The notes under the pieces were generated by a model. That model did not search any database and was not told where the DNA came from. It worked only from the letters and a program-made list of their open reading frames with translations. 58,898 nt of DNA. It comes from an uncultured Bacillota bacterium (GTDB lineage: Bacteria; Bacillota; Clostridia; Oscillospirales; Oscillospiraceae). A program made the position numbers and the translations under genes. The stretch spans positions 1 to 58,898 of the forward strand of contig CANDCW010000007.1 of NCBI GenBank assembly GCA_947383275.1, in the 5' to 3' direction. Positions 31,651 to 39,511 of the stretch are shown here, piece after piece; position 1 is the first letter of the stretch, and every line of letters begins with the position of its first letter.

Positions 31651-32148
31651 ATGACAAGAAGCAGCGCAAGAGAAATTGCCGTACATATTATTTTTGCCTT
31701 GGGCTTTGATAACCGCAGCGCCCAGGAGGTACTGGAGGCGGAACTGAACAGAGAGCGCTTTCAGGAACTGGCAGAGGAACTGCCACTTTATGGGGAGTTT
31801 CCTAATGAGAAGCAGGAACGCTACATACGGGAGCTGGTCCAGGGGGCGTTTGCCCATGGGCCTGAACTGGACGATTATATCAGCCGCTATTCGGTAGGCT
31901 GGTCCTTTGCCCGGATTCCCCGTATGGCGGCAGCTATTATGCGCACTGCCATGTATGAGGTGCTCTACATGCCGGACATCCCCAACGCCGCTGCCATCAA
32001 TGAGGCGGTAGAGATTGCGAAAAAGTACGAACCAGCGGAGGTGGTCGCTTTCGTCAACGGCATTCTTGGCACCTTTGTCCGGACAGAATTTGAAGACACT
32101 CCGCCTAAGCCTGAGAAAAAGCCGGTTGATGTGGAGGTTGAGGAGTAA
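31651..32148 (+). CDS. nusB: Transcription antitermination factor NusB
   Basis: NusB, with NusE (S10), binds boxA in rRNA leader transcripts. The 165-residue product begins TRSSAREIAVHIIFALGFDN, then has the central FARIPRMAAAIMRTAMYEVLYM and NAAAINEAVEIAKKY, and VVAFVNGILGTFVR, all NusB hallmarks. The C-terminal 25 residues (Pro- and Glu-rich) extend past the usual end. A TATAAT at 31604-31609 lies upstream but its -35 is weak. It is the first gene of the long operon that runs to recN, and its stop overlaps the next start. Confidence 0.93.
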   Translation: MTRSSAREIAVHIIFALGFDNRSAQEVLEAELNRERFQELAEELPLYGEFPNEKQERYIRELVQGAFAHGPELDDYISRYSVGWSFARIPRMAAAIMRTAMYEVLYMPDIPNAAAINEAVEIAKKYEPAEVVAFVNGILGTFVRTEFEDTPPKPEKKPVDVEVEE

Positions 32149-33083
32149 TGCCGGTTCTGGGGCTGGATACCAGCAACTATACCACCTCCGCAGCCGTGTT
32201 TGACGGCCGGGAAGGGGAAAACATTGGACGTCTCTTGGACGTACGGCCTGGTGAGCTGGGCCTGCGTCAGAGCGACGCCCTGTTTCAGCATGTAAAACAT
32301 CTGCCCGGGTTGCTGGAGCAGCTGGCAGGAGAGGGGCGCCTTACCTCTATTCGGGCCATTGGCGCTTCCAGCCGCCCCCGGGCAGTTGAGGGCTCCTACA
32401 TGCCGTGTTTTCTGGCGGGGGAGTCCATAGGCCAAGGAATTGCGGCTTCGATGCATGTGCCTTTCTATACTCACTCCCACCAGCAGGGACATTTGGCCGC
32501 AGCTGCCTGGTCTGCCGGGCGGCTGAATCTGTTGGACAGCCCATTCCTTGCCTGGCACCTGTCAGGCGGGACGACTGAGCTGCTATTGGTTAGGCCGGAA
32601 GGCTGGACAGTAACCACTGAGATCATCGGCGGTACCAGCGATCTGTCCGCCGGTCAGCTCCTCGACCGCACCGGCGTGCTGCTGGACCTGCAATTCCCGG
32701 CAGGACGTGCCCTGGATGCCATGTACAGCCAGGCAGATGCCTGCTATGAACCGCATGTAAAGCTAAAAGACCTTACATTTTCTCTGTCCGGAATGGAGAA
32801 TCAGGTGAAAGCCTTAAAAGAAGCCGGGGAAAAACCCGCCAACATCGCCCGTTTTGCCCTGGACGCCGTATGCGGCGTCGTGGATCGGGCCACACAGGAG
32901 GCGCGGCAGCGGTATTCCGGCCTGCCGGTCCTGTGCTCCGGAGGCGTGGCGTCCAATAGCCAATTGAGGACGCTGCTATCCTGTTATGGAGTCATTTTTG
33001 CTCAGCCCCAATATTCTACCGACAACGCGATGGGTACAGCCATCCTTACTTGGCGGGCCCTGAAATCAGGGGAGGCGTTATGA
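32148..33083 (+). CDS. TsaD-like (peptidase M22/Kae1 family) protein
   Basis: The 311-residue protein has the ASKHA fold of TsaD: VLGLDTSNYTTSAAVF at the N-terminus, metal ligands H111-x3-H115 in HSHQQGHL, AWHLSGGTTELLLV and the C-terminal Asp in STDNAMGT. It differs from housekeeping TsaD, being about 20-30 residues shorter with a diverged N-terminal half, and is the paralog commonly annotated as peptidase M22 in Clostridia at this locus. In Bacillus folD occupies the slot between nusB and xseA. A threonylcarbamoyl-related role is inference; a true TsaD is probably elsewhere in the genome. Confidence 0.75.
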   Translation: MPVLGLDTSNYTTSAAVFDGREGENIGRLLDVRPGELGLRQSDALFQHVKHLPGLLEQLAGEGRLTSIRAIGASSRPRAVEGSYMPCFLAGESIGQGIAASMHVPFYTHSHQQGHLAAAAWSAGRLNLLDSPFLAWHLSGGTTELLLVRPEGWTVTTEIIGGTSDLSAGQLLDRTGVLLDLQFPAGRALDAMYSQADACYEPHVKLKDLTFSLSGMENQVKALKEAGEKPANIARFALDAVCGVVDRATQEARQRYSGLPVLCSGGVASNSQLRTLLSCYGVIFAQPQYSTDNAMGTAILTWRALKSGEAL

Positions 33084-34354
33084 AAGAGAATCCTATTCTA
33101 ACCCCCAGCCAGGTAGGCCAGTATTTGAAAGGCATGATGGAACGGGACTGGCTGCTCTCCCGGCTGATGGTTCGGGGAGAGCTGTCTAATTATAAAATGT
33201 ACCCCTCCGGACACCACTATTTTACTCTGAAGGATGGGGAAGGAGCACTGCGGTGCGTCATGTTCCGAAGCGACGCTCAGTCTCTGCGCTTCCGCCCGGA
33301 AAATGGAATGCAGGTGATTGCCACCGGCCGGGTGACCGTTTTTCCCCGGGACGGCCAGTACCAACTGTACTGCGCCCGCCTCACCCCGGAGGGGGTAGGG
33401 GACCTGGCTCTGGCTTTTGAACAGCTAAAGGAGAAGCTGGCTGGGGAGGGCCTCTTTGATCCGTCTCACAAACAGCCTATTCCAAGGTTTCCCAAACGAA
33501 TTGCTCTGATTACCTCTCCGGCTGGTGCGGCGGTGCGGGACATGATCCGTATTTTTGGGGCCCGTTGGCCGCTGTCTGAGGTTAAGGTGATTCCTGTGCG
33601 GGTCCAGGGGGAGGAGGCGCCTCAAGAGATTGCTGCGGCCATCCAATGGGCCAACCTGCGCCAGGTCGCCGACTTGCTTGTCACTGGCCGGGGCGGCGGC
33701 TCTATGGAGGACCTGTGGGCTTTCAATGAGGAGATCGTGGCCCGGGCCATCTACCGCTCTGAGATTCCCGTCATCTCCGCCGTGGGCCACGAGCCCGATG
33801 TGACAATCGCCGATTTTGTGGCTGATCTGCGGGCATCCACTCCCTCCAACGCCGCTGAGCTGGCGGTGCCTGACCAAAATGAGATCTATGCTGCCCTGCT
33901 GGGGGATGGAGAACGGCTGGAAGGGGCAGTGTCCGTCCGCCTTGCCCGGTACCGGCAGAGGATGGAGCGCTTGGCTAACAGCCGGCCCATGACGGACCCC
34001 GCCTCCTATTTTCGGGAAAAACGGCTGCTGCTGGACTACCAGTCCAGCTGTTTGGCCCACGGGTTGCGCCGGGCCGCAGCCGGCCAGCGGGAACGGCTGG
34101 GGAAGCTGTCCGCCGCCTTGCCCGGCAGCGGGGCGCAGTCGGTTGCAAAACGCCGGGAGCGCCTAAATACCTTAGCCGCCGCTTTAGATGCTCTGAGCCC
34201 TATGAAGGTGCTTGCCCGGGGCTACTCCATCGTCCAACAGGAGGACGGAAAAGCCGTTGTTTCTATTCAAGACGTAGCGCCAGGAGACAAGTTGAAGCTG
34301 ACTCTGGCAGACGGAAATCTGGACTGCCGGGTGGAGAGAAAACATCAAGTGTAA
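33080..34354 (+). CDS. xseA: Exodeoxyribonuclease VII large subunit
   Basis: XseA with several XseB copies degrades single-stranded DNA. The 424-residue protein begins LTPSQVGQYLKGMMERDWLL, with the OB-fold wHTH region, then has FPKRIALITSPAGAAVRDMI and LVTGRGGGSMEDLWAFNEE, the family catalytic region, and AVGHEPDVTIADFVADLRAST split over conserved His and Asp. The start is ATG 33080, four bases inside the TsaD-like gene, after GGGGAGG. A longer frame to 33050 lies within that gene. It is followed by xseB after 12 bases. Confidence 0.95.
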   Translation: MKENPILTPSQVGQYLKGMMERDWLLSRLMVRGELSNYKMYPSGHHYFTLKDGEGALRCVMFRSDAQSLRFRPENGMQVIATGRVTVFPRDGQYQLYCARLTPEGVGDLALAFEQLKEKLAGEGLFDPSHKQPIPRFPKRIALITSPAGAAVRDMIRIFGARWPLSEVKVIPVRVQGEEAPQEIAAAIQWANLRQVADLLVTGRGGGSMEDLWAFNEEIVARAIYRSEIPVISAVGHEPDVTIADFVADLRASTPSNAAELAVPDQNEIYAALLGDGERLEGAVSVRLARYRQRMERLANSRPMTDPASYFREKRLLLDYQSSCLAHGLRRAAAGQRERLGKLSAALPGSGAQSVAKRRERLNTLAAALDALSPMKVLARGYSIVQQEDGKAVVSIQDVAPGDKLKLTLADGNLDCRVERKHQV

Positions 34355-34366
34355 GGAGAATTGAGC

Positions 34367-34603
34367 ATGGCCGCAAAAAAGAAGCTAAATTTTGAGGGCT
34401 CCATGGCCCGTTTGGAGGAAATTGTATCTCTGCTAGAAAAGGGAGATGCCCCTTTAGAGCAGGCCATGACCTTGTTTGAAGAGGGAGCCAAGCTGCTGCG
34501 GGAGTGCACCAAACAGCTGGACGAGGCAGAGCAGAAGGTGACCCTTCTTACTGCCGGAAAAGATGGCGTAGTGACAGAAGAACCCTTTGGAGGCAAGGAT
34601 TGA
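34367..34603 (+). CDS. xseB: Exodeoxyribonuclease VII small subunit
   Basis: XseB wraps around XseA in the exonuclease VII complex. The 78-residue helical product has the family pattern NFEGSMARLEEIVSLLEKGD, then PLEQAMTLFEEGAKLLREC and a final QLDEAEQKV. Both length and motif fit well. The start is ATG 34367, eight bases after AAGGAGAA; the TTG two codons before is too close to that site. It is 12 bases after xseA and nearly touches ispA, so all three are translated from the same message. Confidence 0.95.
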   Translation: MAAKKKLNFEGSMARLEEIVSLLEKGDAPLEQAMTLFEEGAKLLRECTKQLDEAEQKVTLLTAGKDGVVTEEPFGGKD

Positions 34604-34604
34604 C

Positions 34605-35483
34605 ATGGAGAAAGACTTTACGCAAAGACTGAAACAGGACCGGGCTCTGGTTGAGGAATATCTGTCTGGGTTTTTTTCCGGGGAAGCCCAGCACGCCGAT
34701 TTGCAGGAGGCGATGGAATATTCCCTGTTGGCAGGAGGCAAGCGCATCCGGCCGGTGCTCACTCTGGAGGCCTGCCGTCTATTCGGCGGTGAGATGGCTG
34801 CGGCGCTTCCTTTCGCCTGCGCCGTGGAAATGGTCCACACTTACTCCCTGATTCACGACGATCTGCCCGCCATGGATAACGACGACCTGCGCCGGGGCCG
34901 CCCCACCAACCATGTAGTCTATGGGGAAGCCGCCGCCATCTTGGCGGGAGACGCCCTGCTCACTGCGGCTTTTGAGCAATTGACCAAAGCTGATCTGCCG
35001 GCGGACCGGATTGTAGAAGCTGTGCGGTGCCTGGCCCGGGCTGCTGGCTCCGCTGGCATGGTAGGCGGACAGGCGCTGGATATGGCGGGAGAGGGCCGGG
35101 CTTTAGACCGGGAAGAACTGGAGCTGCTCCAGAGTTTGAAAACGGGAGCGCTCATTTCTGCCTCCGCCGAGTTGGGCTGTATTGCTGCGGGAGGGAGTTC
35201 GGAACAACGGGCAAAAGTGCGCGCCTACGCCCAAAACCTGGGCCGTGCGTTCCAGATCCGTGACGATATGCTGGATGTCACCAGTTCAGAGACGGAACTG
35301 GGCAAAACCGTAGGCTCTGACCAGACAAATGAGAAAAGCACCTTTGTTACCGCCTTAGGGCTGGACGGCTGTGCCGCTTCGGTAGAACAGCTAACCCAAT
35401 GTGGGATTGAGGCGCTCAGTGGCTTTGAAGCCTCAGATTTTCTTGTCTGGCTGGCAAAAGCACTGGTGAACCGGACAAAATAA
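34605..35483 (+). CDS. ispA: Polyprenyl synthetase IspA (farnesyl diphosphate synthase type)
   Basis: IspA condenses IPP with DMAPP and GPP to farnesyl diphosphate for isoprenoids and undecaprenyl carrier. The 292-residue product has the first Asp-rich motif in IHDDLPAMDNDDLRRGRPTN and the second in QIRDDMLDVTSS, with the basic GGKRIRP near residue 47. The start at ATG 34605 is one base after the xseB stop, with GGAGG upstream; an earlier frame lies within xseB. It precedes dxs, so two isoprenoid steps are encoded side by side. Confidence 0.93.
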   Translation: MEKDFTQRLKQDRALVEEYLSGFFSGEAQHADLQEAMEYSLLAGGKRIRPVLTLEACRLFGGEMAAALPFACAVEMVHTYSLIHDDLPAMDNDDLRRGRPTNHVVYGEAAAILAGDALLTAAFEQLTKADLPADRIVEAVRCLARAAGSAGMVGGQALDMAGEGRALDREELELLQSLKTGALISASAELGCIAAGGSSEQRAKVRAYAQNLGRAFQIRDDMLDVTSSETELGKTVGSDQTNEKSTFVTALGLDGCAASVEQLTQCGIEALSGFEASDFLVWLAKALVNRTK

Positions 35484-35509
35484 GTGCGATTTCCGGGAGG
35501 AGTACTGTC

Positions 35510-37378
35510 TTGACTGAATCCGTTGCAAAAACCGAATATCAACCTGTTCTTGCCCACTTAACTGATCAAGAAGGGGAGTCCTTGTGTGCGCAGTTGCGCC
35601 GGGAACTGGTAAAGGACGTATCCCAGACCGGCGGGCACCTGGCCTCAAATTTGGGGGCAGTAGAGCTGACCGTGGCCCTCCACCGGGTGTTTGACACATC
35701 GGTGGACCGACTGGTTTTTGACGTTGGGCACCAATGTTATACGCACAAGATGTTAACCGGGCGATGGGAGGATATGCCTACTTTGCGGCAGTATGGCGGC
35801 ATTGCCGGTTTCCCCAAGCCTAACGAGAGTATCCATGACGCTTTTATTGCCGGCCATGCCTCCAATTCGGTGGCAGTGGCTTTAGGTATGGCCCGCGCCA
35901 GGACAATGCTGGGCAAAGACTATAAAGTAATTGCTCTCATTGGAGATGGCGCCCTTACCGGCGGACTGGCTTATGAAGGGCTGTCCAATGCAGGGGAATG
36001 CGGCCAGCAGATATTGGTAATTCTTAACGACAATGGCATGTCCATCACCCCCAATGTAGGAGGGGTGGCGGACCACTTGGCCAAACAGCGCCTGAAGCCT
36101 CAGTACCTCACCTTCAAAAAGCATTACCGTAGAATCATGAACGCCACAGCTCCCGGCCGGGCGGTTTATAAGGTAACCCACCGGGTCAAGCAGGCGCTGA
36201 AGCAATCTATGCTGCCATGCAGTATGTTCGAAAACATGGGGTTTCGTTATTTGGGCCCGGTAGATGGCCATAATCTGTCGTTCTTAACCAAGATTTTGCG
36301 GTATGCAAAGGATCTGGACGAACCTATTTTACTCCATGTCAAGACTGTAAAGGGGAAAGGCTTTGTGCCGGCGGAAGAGAACCCTGATGCGTTTCATGGC
36401 ATCGCGTCCTTTGATCCGATCACAGGAAAACTGAAACATCAGCCGTCGGAAAATTTTTCATCCGTTTTTGGGCGTACATTGGCCCGTCTGGCGGATCAAG
36501 ACCAGCGGGTATGCGCTATCACCGCAGCTATGACTGGCGGGACAGGACTGGAGAAATTTGCTCAGAAATTTCCGGACCGCTTCTTCGATGTGGGAATTGC
36601 TGAAGGCTGCGCCGTCTCTATGGCTGCTGGTATGGCCAAGCAGGGGGCAATTCCTGTCTTTGCGGTATACTCCACATTTTTACAGCGCGCTTATGATATG
36701 CTCCTTCACGATGTGGCCATCGATAACCTTCATGTGGTGTTCGGGGTAGACCGTGCCGGGTTGGTGGGGGATGATGGTGAAACTCACCACGGTATCTTTG
36801 ACGCCACCTATTTAGATAGCGTCCCTAACATGACAGTATTAGCCCCTGCCAGCTTCGCTGAACTGGAAATCATGCTGGAGCGGGCTCTATTCCAGCTGAA
36901 TGGCCCGGTTGCTGTGCGCTATCCCCGCGGCGGCGAAGGGAAGTATGTGGGAACTGGCGGGGAGGAGCCGATTACTGTCCTGCGTTGGGGAAATGACATT
37001 ACTCTGGCGAGCTACGGCACAGAGATCAACGATGCCTTGGTAGCCGCAGACCTCCTGAAATGCCAGGCAATTGAGGCCGAAGTTATAAAGCTAAATCAAC
37101 TTACACCTCTTGTGCCAGAAGTAATTGAGCAATCCGTCCGCAAGACCGGGGTTCTCCTGTTTACCGAGGAGCAGGCGGCCCAAGGCAGCGTGGGGCAGCG
37201 AGTGGCCGCTCAGTTAGAGCTGGCCGGTCTGACAGCCAAAGTATCCTTGGTCAACTGTGGAGAGAGCTTTGTCCCTCATGGGACAGCATCCTTGCTGAAA
37301 AGGGACCTGGCTTTAGACGGAGAGGGGCTGGCAAGAAAAGCGTTGGAGGTGTTGGGCCGTGGTCAAACGGCGACTTGA
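35510..37378 (+). CDS. dxs: 1-deoxy-D-xylulose-5-phosphate synthase
   Basis: Dxs condenses pyruvate with glyceraldehyde 3-phosphate, the first step of the MEP isoprenoid pathway, using thiamine diphosphate. The 622-residue product shows GGHLASNLGAVELTVALHRV, FDVGHQCYTHKMLTGR, the TPP motif GDGALTGGLAYEGLSNAG with the Asn-Asp-Asn, and the second-half FDVGIAEGCAVSMAAGMAK. It starts at TTG 35510, about seven bases after GGGAGGAG. It overlaps tlyA by 20 bases. The ispA-dxs-tlyA order is conserved from Bacillus to Clostridia. Confidence 0.96.
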   Translation: MTESVAKTEYQPVLAHLTDQEGESLCAQLRRELVKDVSQTGGHLASNLGAVELTVALHRVFDTSVDRLVFDVGHQCYTHKMLTGRWEDMPTLRQYGGIAGFPKPNESIHDAFIAGHASNSVAVALGMARARTMLGKDYKVIALIGDGALTGGLAYEGLSNAGECGQQILVILNDNGMSITPNVGGVADHLAKQRLKPQYLTFKKHYRRIMNATAPGRAVYKVTHRVKQALKQSMLPCSMFENMGFRYLGPVDGHNLSFLTKILRYAKDLDEPILLHVKTVKGKGFVPAEENPDAFHGIASFDPITGKLKHQPSENFSSVFGRTLARLADQDQRVCAITAAMTGGTGLEKFAQKFPDRFFDVGIAEGCAVSMAAGMAKQGAIPVFAVYSTFLQRAYDMLLHDVAIDNLHVVFGVDRAGLVGDDGETHHGIFDATYLDSVPNMTVLAPASFAELEIMLERALFQLNGPVAVRYPRGGEGKYVGTGGEEPITVLRWGNDITLASYGTEINDALVAADLLKCQAIEAEVIKLNQLTPLVPEVIEQSVRKTGVLLFTEEQAAQGSVGQRVAAQLELAGLTAKVSLVNCGESFVPHGTASLLKRDLALDGEGLARKALEVLGRGQTAT

Positions 37379-38171
37379 CGTGGCTGTGGCGGAACTGGGG
37401 TTTACGGAGAGCCGTCAGAAGGCCCAGGCGCTTATCATGGCGGGAGAAGTTTACGTCAATGGGCAAAAGCAGTTGAAAGCAGGGGTTTCCGTAGGGACGG
37501 ACGATGTCATTGAGGTACGGGAAAAGAGAGCGCTGCGCTATGTGAGCCGGGGCGGTTTGAAACTGGAAAAGGCTATAGGGTTGTGGCCCATCTGCCTAAA
37601 AGATAAAATTTGCGCTGATATTGGCGCCTCCACTGGTGGTTTTACCGACTGCATGCTTCAAAATGGGGCGAAGCTGGTATATGCCGTAGACGTGGGTTAC
37701 AACCAACTGGACTGGAAGCTGCGCACCCATCCCCAGGTGGTGTGTATGGAACGCACCAACGCCCGCCATTTGACCCGGGAACATATTCCAGAATATTTGG
37801 ATTTCTTCTCTGTGGATGTTTCTTTTATTTCCCTAAATTTGATTCTGCCCGCTTTGCGCCCCTTAATGAAGGAATCCGGCCAAGGGGTCTGTCTGGTAAA
37901 GCCACAGTTTGAGGCAGGTAAAGACAAAGTGGGAAAAAAGGGCGTGGTCCGGGATGCGGGTATCCACCTTGAGGTGCTGGAACACTTTTTGGAGCATGCC
38001 CGTCAGGCGGATTTTTCTGTCAAGGATATTACCTTTTCACCTATTAAAGGCCCAGAGGGTAATATTGAATACTTGGGTTACCTCCAGGTAGGGGCAGCCT
38101 CTGACTATGAGGGCGATTTGAAGGCCCTGGTAGAGCAGTCCCACAGCGTTTGGAAGGAGGAGCAGGTATGA
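37359..38171 (+). CDS. tlyA: TlyA-family rRNA methyltransferase (S4 plus FtsJ-type domain)
   Basis: The 270-residue protein starts with an S4 RNA-binding domain (RRLDVAVAELGFTESRQKAQ, then MAGEVYVNGQ) and continues into a Rossmann SAM-methyltransferase with GASTGGFTDCMLQNGA near residue 85 and SVDVSFISLNLILP. TlyA methylates 2'-O of rRNA in mycobacteria and is a hemolysin-annotated protein elsewhere; rRNA methylation is the inferred role here. The GTG start at 37359 is 20 bases inside dxs with GGAGGTG upstream. Its stop overlaps nadK by four bases. Confidence 0.92.
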   Translation: MVKRRLDVAVAELGFTESRQKAQALIMAGEVYVNGQKQLKAGVSVGTDDVIEVREKRALRYVSRGGLKLEKAIGLWPICLKDKICADIGASTGGFTDCMLQNGAKLVYAVDVGYNQLDWKLRTHPQVVCMERTNARHLTREHIPEYLDFFSVDVSFISLNLILPALRPLMKESGQGVCLVKPQFEAGKDKVGKKGVVRDAGIHLEVLEHFLEHARQADFSVKDITFSPIKGPEGNIEYLGYLQVGAASDYEGDLKALVEQSHSVWKEEQV

Positions 38172-39040
38172 AAATTGTACTCAGCTCTAATCCGTACCGG
38201 GACAAGGGACTTCGGGTGGCGCTGGAAGCCCGGCGGGTGCTGGAACACGCTGGGGCTCAGACTGTTTTGTGCCTGCCATTCCAACCCAGAAAAGGCGACC
38301 GGTTAGATCTTCCGAAACAGATTTCGCTGACTCTGCTGGACAAGGAGCTGCCCACCACTGACTTACTAATTTGTTTCGGCGGAGACGGCACAATTCTTCA
38401 CGCCGCTCGGGATGCCACCCTCCATGGCGTACCGATTTTGGGGGTTAACACCGGAAGCGTAGGTTTTATGGCGGAACTGGAGCGGAGCGAACTGCCCCTT
38501 TTGGCCCCTCTGGCCCACGGAATGTACACCATTGAAGAGCGGATGATGCTGGATGTAAAGGTGCTCCGGGGAGATAAGCTGGTCAGTCAGGATACCGCGC
38601 TGAATGATGCCGTCATTTCCAAGGGTTCTATGGCCCGCGTAGCGGAAATGGAGGTCTTTGCAGATCGTGTGAAGGTAACTGGCATTACGGGGGACGGCGT
38701 GATTATAGCAACTCCAACTGGTTCTACTGCCTACTCGATGTCCGCAGGGGGGCCCATAGTAGAGCCCACTTCTAAAGGCATCATTGTTACACCTGTCTGC
38801 GCTCATCAGTTGGCTGTTCGGGCCATGGTCCTGGCGCCTGAGCGGATCGTTACTGTCCAGCTTCCCAGAGGGAACAGAAAGTATTTATACTTGTCAGTTG
38901 ATGGAGGGAAAGCGGTCCGCCTAACAGGCGGCGACCGGGTGGAAATTAGGCGCTCGGAGCGAGCCACGCAGCTGGTCCGGTTGGCCGACAGGAGTTTTTA
39001 CCAAGTTATTAATCAAAAGCTGGGAGGTTTGACCCAATGA
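38168..39040 (+). CDS. nadK: NAD kinase
   Basis: NadK phosphorylates NAD to NADP. The 290-residue product has the catalytic CFGGDGTILHAARDA motif near residue 65, then GVNTGSVGFMAEL, and the substrate-site TGSTAYSMSAGGPIVEP, all hallmarks. The start at ATG 38168 follows GGAGGAGCAGG and overlaps the tlyA stop by four bases (ATGA); the earlier in-frame codon at 38150 lies within tlyA without a site. The stop overlaps the argR start by four bases, consistent with tight translational coupling. Confidence 0.95.
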   Translation: MKIVLSSNPYRDKGLRVALEARRVLEHAGAQTVLCLPFQPRKGDRLDLPKQISLTLLDKELPTTDLLICFGGDGTILHAARDATLHGVPILGVNTGSVGFMAELERSELPLLAPLAHGMYTIEERMMLDVKVLRGDKLVSQDTALNDAVISKGSMARVAEMEVFADRVKVTGITGDGVIIATPTGSTAYSMSAGGPIVEPTSKGIIVTPVCAHQLAVRAMVLAPERIVTVQLPRGNRKYLYLSVDGGKAVRLTGGDRVEIRRSERATQLVRLADRSFYQVINQKLGGLTQ

Positions 39041-39489
39041 AGAACGTCCGGCAAAGCGAAATCTTGAATATCGTACAGACTATGGATATCGATACCCAAG
39101 AACAGCTTCTGGAAGAACTGCGGGCCAGAGGATTCACTACCACGCAGGCCACCATTTCCCGGGACATCAAAGAATTGCGCCTAGTGAAAGAACTTACCGG
39201 CTCCGGCGGTTATCGTTACGCCATTTCTAAGCGTAAAATGTCTTCCACCTCAGATACCCGCTTACGCAATATCTTTAAAGAAGGGGTAGTTTCAGTTGAT
39301 GTAGCCCAAAATATTGTAGTGATCCGGACCATGCCCGGTCTGGCCTCCGCCGCCTGTTCCGCCCTGGACTCCATGGACATTGACGGTATGGTGGGAAGTT
39401 TGGCCGGTGACGACACCAGTATTCTAATTATGCGTGACAACGCCTATGCCCAGCAGTTTAACGGAGAGGTTCACAAATTACTAAAATAG
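39037..39489 (+). CDS. argR: Arginine repressor ArgR
   Basis: ArgR (AhrC) is a hexameric arginine-sensing regulator. The 150-residue product has an N-terminal winged helix (RQSEILNIVQTMDIDTQEQL, then TTTQATISRDIKELRLVK) and the C-terminal oligomerisation/arginine-binding domain with NIVVIRTMPGLASAACSALD and the diagnostic GSLAGDDTSILIMRD. Length is normal. It sits between nadK and recN as in Bacillus and Clostridium. No obvious ARG box is seen in the operon, so targets are probably elsewhere. Confidence 0.96.
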   Translation: MKNVRQSEILNIVQTMDIDTQEQLLEELRARGFTTTQATISRDIKELRLVKELTGSGGYRYAISKRKMSSTSDTRLRNIFKEGVVSVDVAQNIVVIRTMPGLASAACSALDSMDIDGMVGSLAGDDTSILIMRDNAYAQQFNGEVHKLLK

Positions 39490-39511
39490 ACAGAATAGGA
39501 GGGGAGAGGAC

